Origin: Flavobacterium sp. NKUCC04_CG
Lineage (GTDB): Bacteria > Bacteroidota > Bacteroidia > Flavobacteriales > Flavobacteriaceae
DNA: 64,000 bases
Assembly: GCF_019345525.1 (NCBI RefSeq)
Contig: NZ_JAHKRA010000002.1
Coordinates: 62,001 to 126,000 of the forward strand
Direction: 5' to 3'
Part shown: in pieces, positions 1 through 7,728 of the stretch
Layout of the letters: each line of letters opens with the position of its first letter
How positions within the stretch are numbered: position 1 is the stretch's first letter
The notes under the pieces: generated by a model
Told to the model about the DNA's origin: nothing
What the model saw: the letters and a program-made list of their open reading frames with translations, nothing else
Databases searched by the model: none
Position numbers and translations under genes: made by a program

Positions 1-1
1 A

Positions 2-1903
2 GCGCCATTGGGACCTTATAAAAACACCTGGATTTTTAAGCAACTGGAAATCATAGCTCAAAAATTTGAATTCAGCTTATCCGATCCGGTGTCCAAAATT
101 CCCGTAGCAGCCATGGAAATGATCCTACACGGAGGTAAGGAGAGTTTTTCGGTCTTATCCAAAACAGCGGGAATTACAAAAAATTATAAAATTGATTTTG
201 AGGGAATCTCCAATTTTATTAAGAATCAACACGACGAAAGCCCTACAGCTTCTATCAAACGTTGGGCTAAAGAATACATGGATGAAATTACTTGTCCAAG
301 CTGTGAGGGTATGCGCCTAAAACAAGAAGCTTTATACTTTAAAATTGACGAAAAAAACATCGGCGAACTCGTACAGATGGACATCGATCAATTGAGTGCT
401 TGGTTTAATAAGGTTGAAAAACACCTCAACAACAAACAATTGCAAATCGGTAGCGAAATCATTAAAGAAATCACTACCAGATTATCTTTTTTAATGGACG
501 TTGGCTTAAACTATTTGATGTTAAATCGAAGCTCTAAAACCCTTTCCGGAGGCGAAGCGCAACGGATTCGTTTAGCTACTCAAATCGGTTCGCAACTGGT
601 TGGTGTTTTATACATACTCGATGAACCGAGTATCGGATTACATCAGCGCGACAACGAAAAGCTGATTCATTCTCTAGAGCAACTACGCGATATCGGAAAC
701 TCCGTATTGGTTGTAGAACACGATAAAGACATGATACTCAAAGCAGATTATGTGATTGATATAGGTCCGAAAGCCGGGAAAAACGGTGGTCAAATCATCA
801 GTGCGGGAACTCCTGCCGAATTGTTGCTGGAAGACACTTTAACGGCATCCTACCTCAACGGAAAACTGGAAATTAAAATACCCGAAACGCGAAGAGCGGG
901 TAATGGTCACAGCCTAAAATTAAAAGGAGCTACTGGAAATAATTTAAAAAACGCATCCATATCTATTCCATTAGGCACCTTAACTTGTGTCACTGGTGTA
1001 TCGGGTTCTGGGAAATCGACCTTGATTAACGAAACCTTATATCCCATTTTAAATGCGCATTTCTTTAACGGAGTTAAAAAACCGCAACCTTATAAGAGTA
1101 TTGAAGGTTTAGAATTTTTAGATAAGGTTATTGCCATTGATCAAAGTCCCATTGGACGTACCCCACGATCAAATCCAGCAACCTATACCGAAGTCTTTTC
1201 CGAAATACGTAATTTGTTTTCTCAAACTGCTGAAGCAGCCATTCGCGGTTACAAACCGGGTCGTTTTAGCTTTAATGTAAAAGGGGGACGTTGCGATACC
1301 TGTGAAGGATCTGGAGTACGAACTATTGAAATGAGTTTTTTACCCGATGTCTATGTCGAATGCGAAACCTGTCAAGGAAAACGCTTTAATCGCGAAACCT
1401 TAGAGGTGCGTTATAAGGGAAAATCCATTTCGGATATATTGAATATGATGGTGGATGAGGCGGTAGATTTTTTTGAGAACATCCCCAAAATATACCGTAA
1501 ATTAAAAACCATTCAGGATGTTGGCTTGGGCTATATCACTTTAGGACAACAAAGCACTACCCTTTCCGGCGGAGAAGCACAACGTATCAAATTAGCAACA
1601 GAATTATCTAAAAAAGATACTGGAAACACTTTTTATATACTTGACGAGCCCACAACAGGCTTGCACTTTGAAGACATACGAGTATTAATGGAAGTCATAG
1701 ACAAACTCGTTAATAAAGGGAATACCGTCTTGATTATAGAACACAATTTGGATGTGGTTAAACTTTCCGACTATATTATTGATATCGGTTACGAAGGCGG
1801 AAGCAAAGGTGGCAAAGTTGTTGCTACTGGTACACCGGAAGAATTGATAAAAGACAAAAAAAGTTACACTGCTCAATTCTTAAAAAAAGAATTTAAAGCC
1901 TAA
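2..1903 (+). CDS. uvrA: UvrA, excinuclease ABC subunit A (5' end outside window)
   Basis: DNA-damage recognition ATPase of nucleotide excision repair, acting as a dimer with UvrB in the cytoplasm. The frame is open from the first bases of the window, so the TTG at 8 is an internal Leu codon and about 300 N-terminal residues, including the first Walker A, are missing. Visible parts are a CxxC zinc-binding pair near 292-303, the first ABC signature LSGGEAQRIRLA near 542 with Walker B ILDEPSIGLH, the second Walker A GVSGSGKST near 997, the C-terminal CxxC...CxxC zinc finger near 1290-1375, the second signature LSGGEAQRIKLA near 1562, and ILDEPTTGLH. The C-terminus is complete. Ten bases separate it from the next gene, so co-transcription is likely. 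Confidence 0.97.
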   Translation, partial: APLGPYKNTWIFKQLEIIAQKFEFSLSDPVSKIPVAAMEMILHGGKESFSVLSKTAGITKNYKIDFEGISNFIKNQHDESPTASIKRWAKEYMDEITCPSCEGMRLKQEALYFKIDEKNIGELVQMDIDQLSAWFNKVEKHLNNKQLQIGSEIIKEITTRLSFLMDVGLNYLMLNRSSKTLSGGEAQRIRLATQIGSQLVGVLYILDEPSIGLHQRDNEKLIHSLEQLRDIGNSVLVVEHDKDMILKADYVIDIGPKAGKNGGQIISAGTPAELLLEDTLTASYLNGKLEIKIPETRRAGNGHSLKLKGATGNNLKNASISIPLGTLTCVTGVSGSGKSTLINETLYPILNAHFFNGVKKPQPYKSIEGLEFLDKVIAIDQSPIGRTPRSNPATYTEVFSEIRNLFSQTAEAAIRGYKPGRFSFNVKGGRCDTCEGSGVRTIEMSFLPDVYVECETCQGKRFNRETLEVRYKGKSISDILNMMVDEAVDFFENIPKIYRKLKTIQDVGLGYITLGQQSTTLSGGEAQRIKLATELSKKDTGNTFYILDEPTTGLHFEDIRVLMEVIDKLVNKGNTVLIIEHNLDVVKLSDYIIDIGYEGGSKGGKVVATGTPEELIKDKKSYTAQFLKKEFKA

Positions 1904-1913
1904 AAATAGACCT

Positions 1914-2636
1914 ATGAAAGTAGAATTTGAAAACGAAGAAGAGAAAATAACACACACTTTAAAACAAAAAAACTGGAACGAGATTAAAAGCAACGATTCT
2001 TGGGCCATTTTTAAAATAATGTCTGAGTTCGTTAATGGATATGAAAAAATGGGACGTATTGGACCTTGTGTATCTATATTCGGATCAGCTAGAACTAAAC
2101 CAGAGGATAAATATTACGGACTAACCGAAAAAATTGCCTATAAAATCAGCAAAGCGGGTTATGGCGTTATTACAGGAGGTGGTCCTGGTATTATGGAAGC
2201 TGGAAATAAAGGGGCTCATTTAGGAGGCGGTATCTCCGTTGGCCTGAATATCGAACTGCCTTTTGAACAACATTTTAATCCCTATATTGATGTTGATAAA
2301 AATTTGCAATTCGACTATTTCTTTGTAAGAAAGGTGATGTTTGTAAAATACTCTCAAGGTTTTGTAGTAATGCCTGGTGGTTTTGGAACTTTAGACGAAT
2401 TATTTGAAGCCATTACTTTAATCCAAACAAAAAAAATCGGGAAATTCCCTATTATCTTAGTAGGTAGTGAATTTTGGACCGGATTATTTGAGTGGATCAA
2501 AGCAGTTATGTTAGAAAAATACAGCAACATCAATGCGGAAGACCTCAACTTGATAAAAATTGTAGACAATCCGGACGAAGTAGTTGAAGTTTTAAACAAT
2601 TTCTATAAGAAATATAATTTAAGCCCCAATTTTTAA
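1914..2636 (+). CDS. LOG-family protein (TIGR00730-type, Rossmann fold)
   Basis: This 240-residue protein carries the two hallmark motifs of the LOG/YgdH 'lysine decarboxylase-like' family: GGGPGIMEA at residues 88-96 and PGGFGTLDE at 154-162. Characterised family members are nucleoside 5'-monophosphate phosphoribohydrolases, some of which release cytokinins. The substrate here cannot be read from sequence. An N-terminal extension of about 45 residues before the Rossmann core is usual in Bacteroidota members. It follows uvrA by 10 bases and ends at a hairpin-T-run terminator, so it is probably the last gene of the uvrA transcript. Confidence 0.88.
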   Translation: MKVEFENEEEKITHTLKQKNWNEIKSNDSWAIFKIMSEFVNGYEKMGRIGPCVSIFGSARTKPEDKYYGLTEKIAYKISKAGYGVITGGGPGIMEAGNKGAHLGGGISVGLNIELPFEQHFNPYIDVDKNLQFDYFFVRKVMFVKYSQGFVVMPGGFGTLDELFEAITLIQTKKIGKFPIILVGSEFWTGLFEWIKAVMLEKYSNINAEDLNLIKIVDNPDEVVEVLNNFYKKYNLSPNF

Positions 2637-2667
2637 ATACAATTTAAGCCTTTAGGGGCTTTTTTTG
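2621..2667 (+). terminator. Rho-independent terminator after the LOG gene
   Basis: AAGCC (2646-2650) pairs with GGCTT (2657-2661) and is followed by seven T. A longer alternative pairs AAGCCCC at 2621-2627, inside the end of the gene, with GGGGCTT at 2655-2661. Confidence 0.65.
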
Positions 2668-2787
2668 TTGCTATGATATTGGATTAGATAGTTGAGTTTA
2701 TAGCGAGGACACCCTTTTGAAAAGGAGGATATATCAGCATGATTAATAAGCTTAATCAACAAGCGTTTATTGTAGCACTATTCCAAA

Positions 2788-2822
2788 AAAACCGCCTAAT
2801 CAACAAGTGAGTAGGCGGTTTT
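2788..2822 (-). terminator. Terminator of the LTA synthase-like gene
   Basis: Perfect 10-bp stem: AAACCGCCTA (2789-2798) pairs with TAGGCGGTTT (2812-2821). Read on the minus strand the stem is followed by a run of T. It lies 23 bases beyond the stop of the 2845-4770 gene. Confidence 0.85.
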
Positions 2823-2844
2823 ATAATTTATGAAAAAACAGGAT

Positions 2845-4770
2845 TTACTTATCCAATTTACGATCGATAATTCGCTCGAAATAGTCTTGTAAAAAAGCTT
2901 TACAAGCTTTTTCTAAAGATTCCATCTCTGCATTTTTATTCGCAATTAAATTATTTGCCAAAGCTTTATCTTTAATATCATAAAAACCCGTCACCTTTTG
3001 TCCGTCAAACGTACAGATATACTTTCCTCTTTGGAAAATATACTGGTTCGCAATATAGTTAATGGTAAAAGGTTCTACTTGATTATCCCCTACCAAACTC
3101 CTACCCCAACTTCTAAATGGCTTGTTGTAACCGATTAAATCCAATACCGTAGGATAGATATCTATTTGTTGCGCTAAGTCCGTTCTTTTCCCTTGCAAAC
3201 GGCCATCGGGTGTGTATATTAAAATCGGAACTGCACTCCTATTAACAATTTTGGTATATTCTTTATATTCTATTTGGTTGGTGTGATCGGCAGTAATGAT
3301 AAATATGGTGTTTTTAAACCAAGGCTCTTTACTTGCTGCTTCAAAGAATTTCTTAAACGAGTAATCCGTATAACCAATAGTTTGATGAATAGGCTGTGTT
3401 CCCTTTGGAAATTTCCCTTTGTATTTTTCTGGAACACTATATGGCTCATGTGAGGAAACCGTAAAAATAGTACTAAAAAAAGGTTGTTGCTTTTTATCTA
3501 AAGTTTGTTTGACAAACTGAAAGAAAGGCTCATCCCATATTCCCCATACTCCATCAAACTCCTCATCATTATTAAATTCCGTTCTCCCGTAATAATGGTC
3601 GTAACCCAAAATATTTGAAAAGCCTAAGAATCCCATAGACCCATTTGCTGCTCCATGAAAGAAAGAAGTATCATATCCCTCGCTTTTCAAAGTAGAAACC
3701 AATGACTCGATTTTTTGTTTTGGATACGGAGATGAGGTAAAGGCATCTTTAAACGATGGTATACCCGCAATGACAGAAGATACCCCATGAATAGATTTAC
3801 TACCGTTGGCAAATGCGTTGGTAAAATACAAACTATGTTGCGCTAAGGAATCGATAAATGGCGCGTACCCCACATAATTGGGAATATTCATATCTTCATT
3901 AAACGATTGGATATATTCTCTGGAAAAACTTTCAGTAATGAATAATACAATATTGGGTTTGGAAGGCTCGTGGTTGGTATAAAACTTTTTAGAACTCAAG
4001 TTTTTCTTTAGTTCCTCTTGCGATAGAAATTCAACCTTATTAAAACTGGTTTTTCCAAAAGTTCGAATCAACGAAAACGGCGTATTCAAAATCAAATCGG
4101 CATGTTCCGGCTTTTGCACATACCTATTGGCATCAATCATGTTTAATGGTCGGGTGCTCTTTTGTAAATCTCCCCGGATACCGGCTAACATCCCTACTCC
4201 AACTACAAGGAAAATGACAACTGATGTACCGAAATACACGGGTTTGTTATATTTCGTCTTAACAGGCGTGATTTTAACCATTTTATATAAAAATATCCAA
4301 AGGGCCGCAGTAATCAAGAAAAGAGCAAATACATGCCAATAGTGTATCAAAAACTTAGAAAACAAAACCCCTTTGTTAGACTCATGTTCTAAAGTAGCTG
4401 TTACAGCCATAGTAGTTCTTGAAAAAATAAACTTATAATAAATAAAGTCTATAAAATTGGTAGCATAGGCTAATAGATTAAATACGAAGTAAATATAGAA
4501 TAACACTTTTTGAAAACTTTTACGGGTATTGATCCATAAAGGCAGTATCGACAACAATATAAAAAGTGCATTGACATAGAAAATAGCCGTACGGTCAAAA
4601 GTTAGTCCGTGATACGCCAACTTAAAGAATTCAGATACCGAGCTCACATTGAGCAAATCCGAATTGTAAGCAAAAAACAAAGTACGAGCTATAAAGTAAA
4701 AAAAGAAGGCTAGAAAGATTCTATACCCCAAAACCAACAATTCTTTAATTCTAAAATTAGCATTATTCAT
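2845..4770 (-). CDS. LTA synthase family protein, membrane sulfatase-fold phosphoglycerol/phosphoethanolamine transferase
   Basis: About 641 residues: five hydrophobic helices in the first ~200 residues, then a periplasmic sulfatase-fold domain. Visible motifs are NIVLFITESFSREY (metal-binding Glu), GSKSIHG (probable nucleophile region), FFHGAANGSMG and IITADHTN (metal-binding Asp-His). This matches the LtaS/OpgB-like alkaline phosphatase superfamily. Since Gram-negative Bacteroidota lack lipoteichoic acid, the likely role is adding a phospho-alcohol head group to a periplasmic or lipid acceptor, which is inference. The open frame extends to 4833, but a TACCTTTG promoter element at 4793-4800 (minus) lies inside that extension, so the ATG at 4770 is the better start. 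Single-gene transcript with its own terminator. Confidence 0.85.
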   Translation of the reverse strand: MNNANFRIKELLVLGYRIFLAFFFYFIARTLFFAYNSDLLNVSSVSEFFKLAYHGLTFDRTAIFYVNALFILLSILPLWINTRKSFQKVLFYIYFVFNLLAYATNFIDFIYYKFIFSRTTMAVTATLEHESNKGVLFSKFLIHYWHVFALFLITAALWIFLYKMVKITPVKTKYNKPVYFGTSVVIFLVVGVGMLAGIRGDLQKSTRPLNMIDANRYVQKPEHADLILNTPFSLIRTFGKTSFNKVEFLSQEELKKNLSSKKFYTNHEPSKPNIVLFITESFSREYIQSFNEDMNIPNYVGYAPFIDSLAQHSLYFTNAFANGSKSIHGVSSVIAGIPSFKDAFTSSPYPKQKIESLVSTLKSEGYDTSFFHGAANGSMGFLGFSNILGYDHYYGRTEFNNDEEFDGVWGIWDEPFFQFVKQTLDKKQQPFFSTIFTVSSHEPYSVPEKYKGKFPKGTQPIHQTIGYTDYSFKKFFEAASKEPWFKNTIFIITADHTNQIEYKEYTKIVNRSAVPILIYTPDGRLQGKRTDLAQQIDIYPTVLDLIGYNKPFRSWGRSLVGDNQVEPFTINYIANQYIFQRGKYICTFDGQKVTGFYDIKDKALANNLIANKNAEMESLEKACKAFLQDYFERIIDRKLDK

Positions 4771-4792
4771 ATAACTATTTTTATTTGGAACA

Positions 4793-4800
4793 CAAAGGTA
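4793..4800 (-). promoter_or_regulatory. Promoter -7 element (TACCTTTG)
   Basis: Exact match to the Bacteroidota TAnnTTTG element on the minus strand, 22 bases upstream of the ATG at 4770. This decides the start of the LTA synthase-like gene. No convincing -33 TTG is present. Confidence 0.55.
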
Positions 4801-5217
4801 AGTAAAACTTGTATAGATCGGCATAAAAATCAATTCAACTAAGCAGTTGTCAAGGTTTTCTAAACGTGTACTTCAATGGAATTTGAGCTTAGCAAAATAA
4901 ATCCCCATTACTATTTTATCTATATAATTAACAAAAAGTACTCCATTTCCTTTTCCCAAGCCCAACAAAAGTTCGTAACTCTCTATTTTTAAACCATACA
5001 AAATCATAAAATTCTGCTATGATATAGCTAACGGTTTCCACCTTATTTAATTTTTTATTATATTAGCATAGCACCCGTGTACAAATTTTTGAAACAACGG
5101 CCAAAACAAGGCGAAATAAACCTCTTTTTTGCTTTTGTCAAATCTCAAGATTAACGCAACCAAGGAGCCATAAAATCAGTTTTTTTTCACTACTTTGCAT
5201 TTAAAATTTAGAAAATC
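4801..5217. other. Intergenic region between divergent genes
   Basis: About 400 AT-rich bases with no credible ORF or RNA gene. It must hold the promoter of the acyl-CoA ligase gene. The sequence TACTTTG near 5193 is a one-base-short version of the -7 element, 15-20 bases before the ATG. Confidence 0.4.
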
Positions 5218-6996
5218 ATGACAACACCTACCAGACTTTTTGATATTCCTTATTTACAATTAAAACAACATAAACTCTCTGATGCTTTTGTTACCAAAAC
5301 AAATGGGAAATGGGTAAAAACCTCTACCGAGGAGTATATCTCTAAAGCCAACACCCTATCAAGAGCTTTGCTTAGAATGGGAATAGCGGTAAATACTAAA
5401 ATTGCCGTTATTTCTTCAAATAACAGAACGGATTGGAGTATTTTGGATATTGGAGTACTACAAGTAGGCGCGCAAAACATACCGATTTATCCTACTATAG
5501 CACCGGAAGATTATCATTTCATATTAACACATTCCGAAGCGGAATATTGTTTTGTGTCCGATCAAGAGATTTACGATAAGTTAATGCAAGTAAAACACGA
5601 TCTTCCTAATCTTAAAGAAATTTATTCTTTTGATGAAATTGTTGGATGCAAAAACTGGAAAGAGCTTTTTGAATTGGGTAAGGACACCTCCAACCAAGCG
5701 GAGGTAGAACAACGTATGGCAGCTATAGCTCCAGATGATTTAGCTACACTGATATACACTTCTGGAACTACGGGTAAACCAAAAGGAGTTATGCTTTCAC
5801 ATGAAAACATACTCTCCAATGTGATCGGTAGTTCAGAACGCGTTCCCTTTAATTATGAGGACAATTTTAGAGCTTTGAGCTTTTTACCGATTTGCCACGT
5901 TTTTGAACGTATGATCATCTATCTATACCAATACTATAGTGTATCCATTTACTATGCGGAATCCATAGAGAAAATGACTGAAAACCTCAAAGAGGTCAAA
6001 CCTCAAGTCATGACTGTAGTACCGCGATTACTCGAAAAGGTCTATGATAAAATTTATGCAACAGGAACTCAATTAACGGGCATTAAAAAAAGAATATTCT
6101 TTTGGGCTATGGATTTGGGCTTTGCTTATGAACCGTATCAAAAAAACGGTTGGTGGTATGAATTTAAACTCGGTATTGCCAAAAAACTTATATTCTCCAA
6201 ATGGCAGGATGCCTTAGGTGGAGAATTGAAATTACTCGTATCAGGAAGTGCCGCTTTGCAATCCCGACTAACCAGAATCTTTACTGCAGCTGGAATTCCC
6301 GTAATGGAAGGTTATGGTTTAACAGAGACTTCTCCGGTAATCTCAGTCAACGACATGAGAAATCACGGCTTTAAAATAGGCACTGTTGGAAAGCCACTTA
6401 GTAATATAGAAGTTAAGATAGCTGAGGACGGTGAAATACTCTGTAAAGGGCCGAATGTTATGATGGGATATTTCAAAGATCCTGAAAAAACCCAAGAAGA
6501 AATGAAAGACGGTTATTTCCATACTGGCGATATCGGAATTCTAGACGAAGAAGGTTTCTTAAAAATCACCGATCGTAAGAAAGAAATGTTTAAAACTTCT
6601 GGTGGAAAATACGTGGCCCCACAGATGATAGAAAATATCATGAAACAATCTCGATTCATCGAACAAATCATGGTTATTGGCGAAGGTGAGAAAATGCCTG
6701 CTGCACTAATTCAGCCAAGCTTTGAGTTTATCAAAGAATGGGCCTCTAGAAAAAAATTAGATATCGGAAAAACCGACTTGGAAATCAGTACAAATGCCGA
6801 GGTAATTAAAAGAATCTCACAAGAAGTAGAAAAATTTAACTCACAATTCGGTAAATGGGAACAGGTCAAACGATTTGAGTTGACGCCTGATGTATGGTCT
6901 ATTGACAACAACCAATTGACTCCTACCCTAAAATTAAGACGTAAAATCATCATACAGATGTATCAAAAACTGTATGATAAAATATATCGCGAGTAA
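5218..6996 (+). CDS. Long-chain fatty acid--CoA ligase (AMP-forming)
   Basis: A 592-residue AMP-binding enzyme that activates fatty acids to acyl-CoA. The phosphate-binding loop SGTTGKPKG is at residues 182-190 and the adenine/aromatic motif GYGLTET at 365-371. The hinge region DGYFHTGDIG and the ITDRKKEMFKTSGGKYV motif (A8-A10) are intact, so the enzyme should be active. Length and the C-terminal KLRRK region fit the FadD15/long-chain subfamily. It lies just upstream of a MarR regulator and beta-oxidation genes, which supports a role in fatty acid degradation. MenE is the main alternative, but the size and context argue against it. Confidence 0.9.
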   Translation: MTTPTRLFDIPYLQLKQHKLSDAFVTKTNGKWVKTSTEEYISKANTLSRALLRMGIAVNTKIAVISSNNRTDWSILDIGVLQVGAQNIPIYPTIAPEDYHFILTHSEAEYCFVSDQEIYDKLMQVKHDLPNLKEIYSFDEIVGCKNWKELFELGKDTSNQAEVEQRMAAIAPDDLATLIYTSGTTGKPKGVMLSHENILSNVIGSSERVPFNYEDNFRALSFLPICHVFERMIIYLYQYYSVSIYYAESIEKMTENLKEVKPQVMTVVPRLLEKVYDKIYATGTQLTGIKKRIFFWAMDLGFAYEPYQKNGWWYEFKLGIAKKLIFSKWQDALGGELKLLVSGSAALQSRLTRIFTAAGIPVMEGYGLTETSPVISVNDMRNHGFKIGTVGKPLSNIEVKIAEDGEILCKGPNVMMGYFKDPEKTQEEMKDGYFHTGDIGILDEEGFLKITDRKKEMFKTSGGKYVAPQMIENIMKQSRFIEQIMVIGEGEKMPAALIQPSFEFIKEWASRKKLDIGKTDLEISTNAEVIKRISQEVEKFNSQFGKWEQVKRFELTPDVWSIDNNQLTPTLKLRRKIIIQMYQKLYDKIYRE

Positions 6997-7038
6997 TATA
7001 AAATAATGATAATACATTTTAACGATAATTTTTAACCT

Positions 7039-7064
7039 AAAATAGTATGCGCGCATACTATTTT
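7039..7064. promoter_or_regulatory. Perfect 26-bp palindrome, probable MarR operator (or hairpin terminator)
   Basis: The sequence is its own reverse complement over 26 bases, centred on GCGCGC at 7049-7054. It lies 43 bases after the ligase stop and directly abuts a TATATTTG -7 element at 7069-7076 that would drive the MarR gene. The symmetry without a spacer suits dimer binding. The following T-run means it could also end the ligase transcript. Confidence 0.6.
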
Positions 7065-7068
7065 TTTT

Positions 7069-7076
7069 TATATTTG
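7069..7076 (+). promoter_or_regulatory. Promoter -7 element (TATATTTG) of the MarR gene
   Basis: Exact TAnnTTTG match 114 bases upstream of the MarR start. The palindrome at 7039-7064 would cover the -33 to -12 region of this promoter, the expected place for a repressor site. Confidence 0.5.
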
Positions 7077-7189
7077 ATAATCAATTATTTTTTAAGCCAA
7101 TGCCCACTAAAATAAGTGTTAGTTTTTTTAACACCAATTTCGATTAATGTGCACAGCGATAAAATAATTAAAACCACAGCCACACACAG

Positions 7190-7633
7190 ATGAAAGACAA
7201 AACAATTGATTATATACTTAGAGCTACTTGGCAGGCGGTTGCTAGGATGTACAATGATGAGGCTGGAAAATACGATGCGACAATGGCCATTGCTTTTGCA
7301 CTGCTTAGTATAGACCGTGAAAAAGGCACTGCCTCTACTGCCTTAGGTCCCAATATGGGAATGGAAGCAACAAGTTTGACGCGGACTTTAAAAAACATGG
7401 AGGAAAAGAAACTCATTGTTCGAAAAAAAAATCCTAACGATGGCCGAGGAGTCATTATCAAATTGACTCCATTAGGATTGGAGAAAAGAGCATTATCTAA
7501 AGCTGGTGTTTTAAAGTTTAACGAAACGATTAGACAACATATTGGCGAAGAAAAAATACAAACTTTTATGGAAGTTGCAGAAACCATAACAGAAATGGTA
7601 AACAACAAATCCATCTTTAACGTCGAAGATTAA
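7190..7633 (+). CDS. MarR-family transcriptional regulator
   Basis: A 147-residue winged helix-turn-helix protein. The central part reads as a recognition helix (GMEATSLTRTLKNMEEK) followed by the beta-wing RKKNPNDGRGVIIKLT, the classical MarR DPRD-like wing region. N- and C-terminal helices would form the dimer. Encoded between an acyl-CoA ligase and the FadB-type enzyme, it is the obvious candidate regulator of fatty-acid degradation, sensing an acyl-CoA or fatty acid (inference). The palindrome upstream suggests autoregulation. The 134-residue frame antisense to it is a shadow. Confidence 0.9.
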   Translation: MKDKTIDYILRATWQAVARMYNDEAGKYDATMAIAFALLSIDREKGTASTALGPNMGMEATSLTRTLKNMEEKKLIVRKKNPNDGRGVIIKLTPLGLEKRALSKAGVLKFNETIRQHIGEEKIQTFMEVAETITEMVNNKSIFNVED

Positions 7634-7728
7634 AAGCTTAACATTAAATAACATAACTACCACAATAGTTTGATTTATAATGGTTAAATTTATAGAAGAA
7701 CTTAGAAACCAAAAAGAATATTTATAAC

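Noticed and set aside
5218..6996. MenE (o-succinylbenzoate-CoA ligase)
   Set aside because: The protein is longer than typical MenE and sits with fatty-acid degradation genes, far from the menCAB block.
7210..7614. 134-residue frame antisense to the MarR gene
   Set aside because: Complete shadow of a gene with a clear wHTH domain; the antisense translation has no domain-like pattern.
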